Shown in pieces: positions 53,122 through 64,000 of a stretch of 64,000 nt of DNA. Origin of the DNA: Ciona savignyi (taxonomy: Eukaryota; Chordata; Ascidiacea; Phlebobranchia; Cionidae); the NCBI GenBank assembly GCA_000149265.1, contig CH002742.1, positions 562,940 through 626,939 of the forward strand, in the 5' to 3' direction. The first letter of the stretch is position 1. Each line of letters begins with the position of its first letter. The translations under genes were made by a program, and so were the position numbers. The notes beneath the pieces are model-generated. The model was not told where the DNA came from and did no database searches. It worked only from the letters and a program-made list of their open reading frames with translations.

Positions 53122-56100
53122 ATGGGTCAGGAAGATATACCGGAAGCATGCTCATCAGAAAACTCAACGAACGAGCATTCGCCTCTTTTGGAATTCAATG
53201 AAACGTAAGAATAATATTCGTGATTTGTTCTGCCTATTTACGACATTAGAACCGAAAAAGCAAGATGTAGTTCCAAAAAATAATGCATGCAGTATATGAT
53301 AATCGACCAAAAAACATATAAGCAGTATAATTTTTCTCTAAATGGTTTAGGAAATATGATTAAGTTTTTATTTTTGGTCGGCACTGTAATTTAATGGGAA
53401 CACGTTTATATTAGCTTAAGCCGAATGTTAAAGCCAGAGTAAATCTTAATGGAAAATAGTTATTTTTTAAAAGACCCAAAATAAACATGTTAATTTGTTT
53501 TTGAATAGAAAAACTTAGGTACAATATGGCACAGACGTGTAAAACACTTCAGGAAATGGCATCGCTCTTTCCAGAGTTATTATATCTGTTTATACGGTGG
53601 TCTGGGATAAACTATTTCATACTAATATATTGTTACATATTTTGATTTGGAGGTACTAGACTTAACTCTTCTGTTACTTTTACAATAAAGAGCGGGTCGC
53701 TTCAACTAACCCCACCTATTCTTTTATAAGCGATATTCAGTAATCGCGATATATTACCGAATAGTTGTCTGGTATGTTATATTGTTATAGCTGTTTTAGA
53801 GCTATTGTGCAGGCCTTAAACTTCGGCTAGTAAAGTAAAAGCATGTTTTATTTTCACTGGTAGTGTTTGCGCCTCTCCATGGATGGCTTTCCGTGTGAGG
53901 AACGCTTTCACTTACAAGATTATCCGCAACTAACCATTACAAGACTCATGTCTACGAATTCTTTGCATTTCGGTCACTACTACAGCTGTGGTCACTACTA
54001 AGATATACGCTATTGGTATTTAGTATTTTTACTTGGATAATAAAGCACAATATGTTATGAAAGCTAATAAATATTTGTTTGAACTGGGAGTCAAATCGGT
54101 TATTAAACATATAGTTCGGGTTTACTTATGTTTCAAATATCTAGTTCATGTTCGGTTCGAGTTTTTCCGATTTATTGTGGTTCTAGTTATGTTCTGGCTT
54201 GGACAAAACAACTTTCACGGCGCAGTTTATAAGCTTTGTTTTAACAAAGCACATTCTGTAAACTAGATTAAACATAATACTAAAAGCTTTTTTAGCATAA
54301 TTATGGCGTTATGTCAGTTAATTGGAATAAGGTACAGTTTAAAACTGCAATTTGGGGTTTAAATCCGGGTCGGGTTGACCGACTACAATTTCCGATTCAA
54401 GGAAAATAAATTTGCATTTAATTTCATCGACCGGTCTGGGTTTATACCCGATCAGGGACTTATTACAAAAGTCATTTTTTGTATAGAATACTTATATCGG
54501 TCGCGTTTATTATTTAGCCACACGAACGCAATTAGTGTTTTTACGCAATAATTCTTGCTGACGATATCATAGAATAGCGTTTAAAACAACGATTTCCCCG
54601 CTGTATTTTGAATTTCTCGTGATGTTAAATAAGAGCTAGTTTTGAAGCGTAGTTTTCACATGGCAACCCCCCGTCGACTGTCTAATGCGGAACCGTCCAG
54701 CTATCGGACACTTTGCTGTCTTAAAATCAAATAACAAGGCTTTGTCTTATTCATTCAGCTCAATTGACTCGGATCATTTAAAACAAATCCAGACAGAGGT
54801 AACCCCGAAACGATGGGTTATTCTTTTACTTGCATGCGTCTGCGCATTCGTAAGCGGAATTCAGAATGTGATCTACGCTGGCTTACCTTCGAGTGCACAT
54901 CATTATTATGAGGTATTATGTAACCACTTTTATTACGCATTAATTAAAAGCTAGTATGTTTAGCTCAGGCTGAAACAAAACATACCCACCCACACTGACG
55001 TTTTAGATTTTGCAAAAAGATTATTTAAAATGTATTATGTGCTATTTTGCCACTTGCATATATATTAGTTAACATTTGACGCAATTCTTGTATCGTAGAT
55101 AATTTGTCTAAATTTACAAACCTATAAAACATGTCTGAATTATAAGCTAATATAGTGGTGTTTAAATATTTGTAAAAAATGTATAGTGGTCTATTTACCA
55201 GTTAACTGCGTTGGTCTGTGATTTGGATTTGCTTGGTTTTCATTTTATAATTTATTGGCCTCTATCAATTTATTAAGCTTTAATTAATTTAATGACGCTT
55301 TTAACAAAATTAAAACGTTTCTATCTACAGGTCTCGACGAGCGCTTTTGATATGTTGACTTCTTTATATTATTTTACGTTCACACTATGTGGTATTTTCT
55401 GCATTTGGGTTATGATGAAAATTGGAAATCGGAAATCTATGATTTTGGGTTCAGGTAGGTTTGAAATCACAGATACAGTCTTGGATGTCAACGTTGTTAA
55501 ACATAGTTCCTGTGTAGTCGAGAATCGATACTTGCAGTAAGAGTATTAGAAAACAGAACGAACGTTAAACCAGTTTTTTTTAATCCTGCGTTGTCACTGC
55601 CCGCAGTACAACGACAGCTGATTTTTGTTAAAAGATTGTTTTAATATAATTTGCACTTTTTTAACTATGATTTACTTTTTTCTCACGGGATACTTTACAG
55701 CTTTGATTTTGATTGGGAGTCTTGTTGCTGTGCTAGCTTGTATCAAGCGAAATTTTTTTGCGATTGCCATATGTGCTCAAATATTGAACGGAATTGGTGA
55801 AGTGAGCGACGTTTGATATCTATCTATATACCAAAACTATCACCCTTTATGTATTATTTAAATTCTACGACAAGATGCGGTGGAGTATTATAGTGCACTA
55901 AGAATATTCATGACCTTGTTAACAGTGGTTTCCTACCTAATGGTGTAAATGTTACACGTAGTCAGCAGCTCTCAACGATATGTATAAAATGCTTGTAATG
56001 ATGTAAGCAGCATAAAATCACAAACACACTAAAACATAATGCAACGGTCATATAAAATAAAATGGGTGGTAAAGTCTATCGGTTTTTGGCGGGAAAGATA

Positions 56101-59100
56101 ACGATAAATGCGACAGGTCCAATAAAATAGCATAAGGTATTATAGTTTAACCACGTGGATGAGAAAACGCAAGAAGGGTTATACACGGGCAATCGACCGG
56201 TCACATCGCGCCCAGCGTCGGATTAATGGGGATTTTACAGTATGTTGTGTATGATTCAAATATTTCTTCAGTTTGGTAGTATCCATTATTTCACTGTGTT
56301 CAGGCAGTTGGACAGAAAGGCAAAATGCACTAACCCACCACGCTTTTCGGTCAGTAGTATTACCTCTTAAAAGTAGTTTAGACATGAAAGCGCTACATTT
56401 ATTTCCCTCCCTTAATATTGTTACATTTTAGATTTTTATCTTCTCCCTTCCTTCAAAACTAGCAGGAACATGGTTTGACAGTAGACACATATCTACTGCA
56501 ACTTCTCTTATCGTATTTTCTTATCAAGTAAGTTAAGTAACATGTCATTACGTTCTGTGGAACTTTAATTGCGTCTTGTGCAACTTTAAAATGAGTACAT
56601 TATAGGCTGGTGGCAGCGTTGCTCTGTTGGTGCCTCCATACATAGTATCACCATCAATATCAATTAGTGGAGTTGACTTGATCAGAAATCAAATGCTTTA
56701 TGTTTTTGGATTCATCGCAGCTTCTGCTGCAGTCGTGCTCGTTTTAATTGTTTTATGTAAGTATGTCCCTATATTAATTGTGTGTTTTTTTTATAAAACA
56801 ATTGTTTTATTTTTTGTCGACTCGTTTAAAAACAAAAATTATATAATTGTTGACCGTATTAAGTATAGATAGGTTGCCCACCACCCAGAATGTGGTTTTA
56901 AAGCATTAAAATCAACCGCAGTCATATTTCCAGTTTTTGATGACAAGCCTCTCTTGCCTCCAAGTACGTCGGCAGCGCTGGCAGATGCCATCGAAGCAAA
57001 ATCCTTCACAGGCTCTTTAAAAGAGGTTCTACGAAACGGAAACTTTAGAAAATTTATTCTAACTTTCGGTAGGTAAATAATAGTATAGTGGTTTAAGAAA
57101 GTTTTTGTAACCTTGTACTTTCTGAAACTCTTGATTGTAAGCAATTCTCTAAATTCTAATTGGGTCGATCAATGTGGTTATCGAAGCATTTGCCAATGGA
57201 CCAAATGAACAGAAAAAAAGAAGAAGAAGTTTCACTTTCTCGATTTTTTGGGGTCGTCAGTCGAATATTAACCAGTCAATGTATTCAAAAGCATTTTGCA
57301 ATAAGAGAACTGCGTTATAAAGATTGATTGTTTCCTTGGATTTATATATAAAATTATTAGCTTGGTGACGGCACTACGTACGTGTTATATAATGCCCGAC
57401 ATCCTTCGTGTATTTTGCCATCACTTTGGTAAAAATTGGTATCCTATATCATATAAAGAATTTTGCACCTCATATTTTAACAGATCTAGTATACGTACCA
57501 CACATGACTTTATATTGCCTTTTGTGTTTAGGTATGAACAACGCTACATTTTCTACACTGAAAACTGTGATGACGAAACAAATTTTAAAAATTGACGGTA
57601 GTGTAAGTATAAATAAAAAAATTCCCGTTTTATATAATCTCTGGAACAGTCGTTATGGGTACGAATGTGTGTATATGCCATTTTTTCAACACCCATTTAA
57701 TGAAAATTTTTATGAAAATATTTCATCACCACTTTATAGACGTTGACAAATCGTACAGCCGGACAGATAGCAGGAATATCTGTTTTCGTCGGTATATCCG
57801 GATGTATCATTTTTGGGGTTTGGCTGGATAAGACAAAAACATTCCTGTAAGTTGCATGCCTCCACGTTTAGTACATCAGTCCACAATCTCTGTATAAAGT
57901 TCGATTTGAACAGGGGCACCTCCAAATTCGTTTTCGGTGCGAGTGTGGTTTCTCTTTCGCTGTACACTTTGGCATTACACAGCTTAGCTGAGTGGCCGCT
58001 TTGGGTGACTTGCATTTTATGCGGGTAAGTCACTCTTTAAAGTTTTGCGTGATCAAACAGATATTACATCTGGAGAAATAGATTTTGTGTTCGAGTAAGT
58101 GACTTTGACCGTAATGTGTTTTGTGATTTAGCTAAATGGATTCTGATGCATTTACAACTATGATTTTGACCACCCTTATGAATACTGTGTATTACATGTC
58201 CACATATATTAACCTCTACAGGTAGGATTTGTCTTTTGTTATGTTCGTAAAATTATTCAAGACGTAACTGTACAAAGAGCAAAAGTTTTAATGGATTACT
58301 TTTGGTAGTAAAATTGATTATAGCTTTAAGTTATATGGCACATATATATTATTTACAATAAAACCTTCATACGCTCCCCAGTATTTTCCTCACTTCTTAT
58401 ATGAACATTGGAATGGAACTTGCTTCCGAACTAACCTACCCGGAACCGGCGAGCACTTCAACCATTTTTATTTATTCTGCGGGTGGTGTAAGTTCATTTA
58501 TTCANNNNNNNNNNNNNNNNNNNNNNNNNNNNNNNNNNNNNNNNNNNNNNNNNNNNNNNNNNNNNNNNNNNNNNNNNNNNNNNNNNNNNNNNNNNNNNNN
58601 NNNNNNNNNNNNNNNNNNNNNNNNNNNNNNNNNNNNNNNNNNNNNNNNNNNNNNNNNNNNNNNNNNNNNNNNNNNNNNNNNNNNNNNNNNNNNNNNNNNN
58701 NNNNNNNNNNNNNNNNNNNNNNNNNNNNNNNNNNNNNNNNNNNNNNNNNNNNNNNNNNNNNNNNNNNNNNNNNNNNNNNNNNNNNNNNNNNNNNNNNNNN
58801 NNNNNNNNNNNNNNNNNNNNNNACTGAACCCCTGCAACTGAACCCCTTTACACTGAACCCCTTACAACTGAACCCCTTTCCACTGAACCCCTTACAACTA
58901 AACCCCTTTCAACTAAACTCCTTTCAACTGAACCCCTTACAACTGAACCTCTTATAACTGAACCCCTTTCAGCTAAACCCCTTACAACTAAACCCCTTTC
59001 AACTAAACTCCTTTTAACTGAACCCCTTACAACTTAAGCTTTAAAACTGAACACCTTTAAACTTATCCACTCGAAAACTGAAGCCCAACATCAACACATT

Positions 59101-59621
59101 AGGCGGCAGAGACATATTAAAACTGTCCACGAAGTTTAATGAATCTTATACTGCCGTTTAAATGTGGTTTACTTAAAGAGTCGTAACATTTTTTATACTG
59201 ATGATGCAAACAAACTTTAAACATCAAACTTTATCAGTATTAAACTTGCGATATGACGACGTCATCGGGCTTAAGTTGTAAGGGCTTCAGTAGTCAACCT
59301 CTGCCATATTTTAGGTATTTACCCTTATCCTGACACCGTCAACTCAAGCTATAATAAGTGCTGGATACGTGCTAGAGTCAAATTTATTTCTTACTGTTGT
59401 GCTTGCAGTTGCTTTTCTTATAACACGTAAGTTTTATACAATGTAAGTCGTAAAGAAACAATTGAAAGGTCGGTGAGGATAAACATATACACGAACAATA
59501 AAAGCAAAGAAGGGGTCGTATAAGGTGTGCTAAGCATTTTTTTCTTTTAGTGACTATTAAAGGAGATATGAAAAGGTACAATGCTGGCAACGACATTACT
59601 GAATGTTCTACCGACTACTAA
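53122..59621 (+). CDS. SLC49 (FLVCR-like) major facilitator transporter, paralog 2
   Basis: The same 13-exon plan with identical exon lengths: 53122-53204, 54759-54912, 55331-55454, 55701-55801, 56432-56527, 56606-56756, 56934-57068, 57532-57602, 57740-57846, 57914-58024, 58382-58487, 59315-59426 and 59551-59621, giving 473 residues. All splice sites and frames are intact. Differences from paralog 1 lie mainly in loops and termini (for example EFNET for KLDGT, and AGNDITECSTDY at the end). Intron 11 contains a 318-N gap and a minisatellite. It is probably a functional recent tandem duplicate. Confidence 0.9.
56150..56345 (-). mobile_element. Old SINE fragment, intron 4 of paralog 2
   Basis: Counterpart of 46905-47080, retaining GGGCAATCGACCGGTCAC and the CACTAACCCACC region. 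Confidence 0.65.
58505..58822. other. Assembly gap (318 N)
   Basis: Ns in intron 11 of paralog 2, directly before a minisatellite that probably caused the break. Confidence 0.99.
58823..59040. repeat. Minisatellite ACTGAACCCCTTWCA
   Basis: About 14 tandem units of 15-16 bases (ACTGAACCCCTTTCA, ACTAAACCCCTTACA and variants), unlike intron 11 of paralog 1. It likely continues into the gap. Confidence 0.9.
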
Positions 59622-62246
59622 ACTTACATATACTATTGTGTTCTTTAGGTCAATTTATTGTATCTATGTTCCACTGTACTAGAAACTGTGCAATATAAAA
59701 AAAATTATAACTGAGCTTCGGTGACATACGGAATAAAAAGTTTGTGAGATAGCAATTATTACACTTTGTTGTAACCACAGTTGTTTTGTACATTCCGATT
59801 CGTCGCATACACATCACCTAAAACAGTGTTTTCTTGCATTAAGTTTCCTTGGTTTTGCCAATTTATTATTTTCATGTAACTTGCTTCGTAGCAATAAAAC
59901 CACTAAACCGGTCTCTCTCTCTCGTTCCACTAGAAGACCTCAGATCCCTTTACTTATAATAATAATAGTATAAACTAGTTTAATTGGAGCCATAAGTACA
60001 AAGTTCGTTGGGGATGTTTCATTCCATTAATCGGCCAGAGCGTTTCTACTGCTAAAGCAATTTAATCGCTTACTATTTCATAGTTGTGGTGGCAAAGGCC
60101 TGCCCAAAATTAAATAGTTAAAAAATGAATAGTTTTACAAGTGTTAATTTATGTTTGCATGTGGTTAAGTTTATGGCGGTTTGCGGGAACACGATTAAAG
60201 ATCGGTTATGGATGCCTATTTGTTTAAATGAAATTTACTAACCACTTATGCCGGTTTTGAGTGATGAGCTGTTTTTTATAAACATGGCAGTATTATAATA
60301 TAATAAATTGTTTTTTTTCATTATATCGCCGGCTTTTTGATATTCGCAAACCGCGGTGCTTACATTCTTGGGTTTGTGAGAGCGATGTATTTAGAATGTG
60401 TCACTGCATATCCAAAAAATCAGCTAACACCTACAAAAGATACAACTCAATTGGAGATTCCCTTGTGTATTATGTAGTTTCAGTGGGGTTAAATTTCTGG
60501 GGGTTTTCACAAAAGGGGTTAAACATGGGTATGGGTTGAAAAGCATCTTTTTTCGTATTTAAATTCTCTATTTATTTTTCTTTCGCGTCTAAGTCTCTTT
60601 AAATGCTTAATATTTATGATTGCCTAATTAAATTCTATCCTGGGTGACTGTGTTATTTTATTTAAAATGTTTTGGAGTAAATATTTTGGAGATATCGACG
60701 ATAATGTCAAAATCGTTTAAATGGGCCGTTATCACATTTTCCCACAAAGTGACAATTCCTTTGGGGTTTTCGTACAGCTGAAGGTCGAGCCAAACCATGC
60801 TTGATATACCTCTATGTGCGGCCATATTTGACGAGTTTTACTCTATAAATCATGATATTTTTTCCTGTGGAAACATCATTTGCTAGGCCTGGCGCGGGTT
60901 TTTTCATTTATCCGTGCATTTTTGTAATAGGGAGCAGAGTTTGGTGTAATATAGGTTCTTATTGTACATTTCTTGGCTGGTATGTTGGAAAAAATGTATG
61001 GATGTGTTGAAGGGATTTGAGTTAGGGTTGTAAGGTAATCAATCTGACGATTGTCCATTATACCCCCCCTTTCATGCTACTAACATTGCCAGAATAAACA
61101 TTTGGATCGCAGATCTAAGCTTTAATTTAAAGTGTTTAAAAATTACTTTGATATCAGTTTGCATTGGAGATATAGGAAAAATGATTGGTTGAACGCATTG
61201 TATAAGCATGTGGATCTTTCGTTCTTACCAACAAGCGTGACGCTAAATGAAGAAAACAAAATATGTTCCCCTCAGATTCAAAGGAAACCAATTATAATAA
61301 CTAATATGGAAGTTTAATATATCATTCACAATTTTAAACTACCAACCAGCCTTGTCATTTCAATGTACCGGAAACCAAACGCTGGCGGTTGCTTTTAATA
61401 TGGCGAAATAACATGCATTAAACTTAAGCATTGTAGTTTTATAGGTTATTGTAACTATGGCCAGACCTACACAAACCCACCACGAAATAAATTAATGGTA
61501 TGTGGTACTTTACTTGAGTTTAAAAAACCGATATTGTTCGAAAAGAAACCAGTATTCCAAGCGCTTTAAGCGATTCCCACGATAAAAGAGGTCTGATAAT
61601 TTCAAGCGATCCAAGGTTTCCGCAAACATTTTAAGCTCTTTAAGCAACCGTGTAATATTAAGCGGCAGCCGAAACATGATGCAAGTCAACATTGGACTGT
61701 ACGTATTTCGATTTTTATTCACAAATGTAGCCAACCATTTACGCATTGTTTTATAGGAAATTCTGAAACGGCCAGAATGGGCTAAATATACAATTGTTCA
61801 ACCTGGCATGTATTGTTCTGTTGAATAGGTTCTTTTGATTTCGGCAAAACTATACCTAAGCATACGAATGTATTACGTTGGCATAGCTCTGTGTTGATGT
61901 ATATGCTTCGTATATGCAGTATTAATGCTGATTTGTTTTTGTTTTAAGAACCATTTCGTTTTATATCGCTGTACGTAAATAACTCTTAATTTGTGCTATT
62001 GTATATTGCTTACATTATAGTGTCGGTTTCATTTTGTCGAGCAGTGGTAAAAGTTAGAATATTTGTTTAAGATAATCGAAAGAGTGAAGCGATTGGTGGT
62101 TTTTGCAATATTGCATTTCAGTTGTAATCAGTCTATTTATTCCAGTGTATGTGTTGAGTTTAGCAAGAATTGTTTCTTATTGGATTGTCAGTTATTACCT
62201 ATATTATCTAATTTCAATCTCACCCAATCAATTTGGTTTCTTCCCA
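59622..62246. other. Spacer between paralogs 2 and 3
   Basis: 59760-60240 matches 49900-50350 (3' flank of paralog 1), and 61690-62040 matches 42250-42500 (5' flank of paralog 1). About 60240-61500 is unique AT-rich DNA where I see no gene or repeat. No PSMC6 exon 9 copy is present here. Confidence 0.5.
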
Positions 62247-63611
62247 ATGGGTCAGGAAGATATACCCGAAGCATGCTCATCAGAAAACTCAACGAACGAG
62301 CATTCGCCTCTTTTGAAATTAGATGGAACGTAAGAATAAAAATTGTAAATTTTTCCGCAATTTGAGTTAGCTATTGTTTTACGCTTTTACCTTGTAAAAT
62401 TTTCCCTTTGATGTAAAATATTGTTAGTTTATTTGCTCATTTACTGTTTATGTTACAAATTGCGAGACATGCCGAACTGTTAGTCGATACTTCCAACGAC
62501 GATCATTAAACAAGGTATTTGTTCTAGAAACCAAAACAATTGGTATATTGTGGTCATAAAGAGAGATTAGCTGCAATTAATACAGTTTTGCACTTTTTGT
62601 GCAACCAAACTGCGCAAACTTGAATGATCACGTGATCGATACCAAGGGCGGTATTTTGCGCTTACCGTGCAAGCGTGTTTGTGCTGTTCGGGCAAGCTTT
62701 TGCTGACAAGAGCTTTGTGAGCTTTTTAACGCAAAATTTACGTATATGACCATTTTCATTTGATTTTTGATATCATGCTAATATTGTTTTTAACATTTTT
62801 AAATTGTTAAAATTTTTTTTGTGTTTTAAAAGCTTTTATTTTACTTTATCGGTACACAACATTCTTATTTAAATTTGACTGATACGTTATTTGACGCGGA
62901 ATTTAGGCAACCCGCGTTTAATCTCGTGAATTTAATTTTATTGGTTTACTCCAAGGTTTGTTCATTCTTGTGCAGGCGCTTCAAGTAATAGTCGCTGCAA
63001 AACCATGAGGCCATCGCACCCTTAAAAACTGTTCATTTTTTAACAAGTAATAATATTTTTATTTTTTTTCTTATTGATTCAGATCATCTGACTCGGATAC
63101 TTTAATCCAAACGGAGGTAAACCCAAAACGATGGGCTATTCTTGTACTGGCCTGTGTTAGTGCATTTGTGAATGGACTTCAGAATGTAATCTACGCTGGC
63201 TTACCTTCTAGTGCGCGTCATTATTATAAGGTATTATAAGACAAAAATTATATCGCATTAATTAAAAGCTAAACTGGTAAATTAATGTTAGCTTCGCCAG
63301 TTTGTGGATCTAGTCTCAAGTTTGAAATTTCGGCCTTTAATACTTGCAACTATATAACACTTGTTTTCACCAGAGATTTTCTTTTTATAACTTGGATTTG
63401 TACCTTGAAGTGAGATTATCATATTATCATCTTTATTAGGTCATAAAAATTTCATTTGGTCTTAAATAATAATTTTCCTATCCACAGGTCACGACGAGCG
63501 CTTTTGATATGTTGACTTCTTTATACTTTTTCATGTTCGCACTATGTGGCATTTTTTACATTTGGGTTATGATGAAAATTGGAAATCGGAAATCCATGAT
63601 TTTATCTTCAG
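62247..63611 (+). CDS. SLC49 (FLVCR-like) transporter, paralog 3, first three exons
   Basis: Exons 62247-62329 (MGQEDIPEACSSENS), 63083-63230 (two codons shorter than paralogs 1 and 2; RWAILVLACVSAFVNG) and 63488-63611 (TTSAFDMLTSLYFFMFAL) keep frame and end at a GT donor. Exon 4 would lie past the window end. The sequence is more diverged than paralogs 1 and 2 are from each other. Confidence 0.88.
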
Positions 63612-64000
63612 GTAGGTTTGGAATCATTTATACAGGTTGTATAGTAACGGTATCCTCAGAGTATCTGCTGTGTAGTTTGGTTGAAATCACATATTTAGGC
63701 TTGTTTGTTGCAACGGTATTCCCAGAATTATTGTGTAGACGAGATACAATGCATTCAGTAAAAACAATAGTGACCACGAAATACGGCAAACCAGGGGCCG
63801 TTAAAGCACATCTTATATCAAAACAATTAATTAAGAATCGCCAAAATGTACGTGAAAAAATGTTAGCAAAAACATATTATCTTTTATACTGCACAAACAC
63901 ATATACTTTTTTAATTAATATTCTTAGCGAAACCAGAACCTTTATTACCATCGCTCGACGCTCATTAAAGCGCTTTAATACATAGAATGCGGTTGACGGT

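Noticed and set aside
61510-61746. 78-codon minus-strand frame
   Set aside because: No recognisable similarity and no equivalent in the other two units.

Overview
The window is animal nuclear DNA. Genes are split by many short introns with GT..AG borders, the sequence is AT-rich, tRNA-derived SINEs and MITEs are common, and there are three runs of N. The compact gene structure, gene content and repeat style suggest a tunicate such as Ciona; this is inference, since no species-diagnostic sequence can be checked here.

Layout. (1) 1-5705, plus strand: the 3' part of DNA ligase IV (linker and tandem BRCT region). (2) 7146-8873, minus strand: an intronless ceramide transfer protein (CERT) gene, convergent with LIG4. 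(3) About 9.5-34.6 kb: repeat-rich DNA built around a segmentally duplicated unit of about 3 kb. Three units carry intact four-exon minus-strand genes (11871-12872, 26628-27649, 29797-30631) for small secreted proteins of 70-75 residues that I do not recognise. Each has a signal peptide, a GRRR motif, a second RRR cluster and an SCKSC terminus. This family is the strongest candidate for something undescribed. A possible cysteine-rich extension (exons 5-6) and a promoter-like block are duplicated with it. (4) 14074-25937: an 11.9 kb insertion that splits one unit, flanked by a perfect 8-bp duplication (CCTTAAAG). It holds a foldback-type transposon whose long inverted arms are minisatellites, a partial plastin gene, an assembly gap and part of a second copy of the same transposon. 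The flanking duplications imply that the plastin segment was joined in through the repeated transposon, by misassembly or by real recombination. (5) 36013-41585, plus strand: a complete nine-exon PSMC6 (proteasome ATPase Rpt4). (6) 42686-64000, plus strand: three tandem SLC49 (FLVCR-like) membrane transporter genes, two complete (13 exons, 473 aa each) and one cut by the window end. The duplicated unit also copied the last exon of PSMC6, which lies intact at 51239-51357.

The genes form no operon or single pathway. LIG4 (end joining), CERT (ER-to-Golgi ceramide transfer), PSMC6 (proteasome) and plastin (actin bundling) are housekeeping genes. The peptide array and the SLC49 cluster are local tandem expansions. 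SINEs and MITEs sit in introns and spacers, and several can be dated against the duplications because both copies or only one copy carry them.
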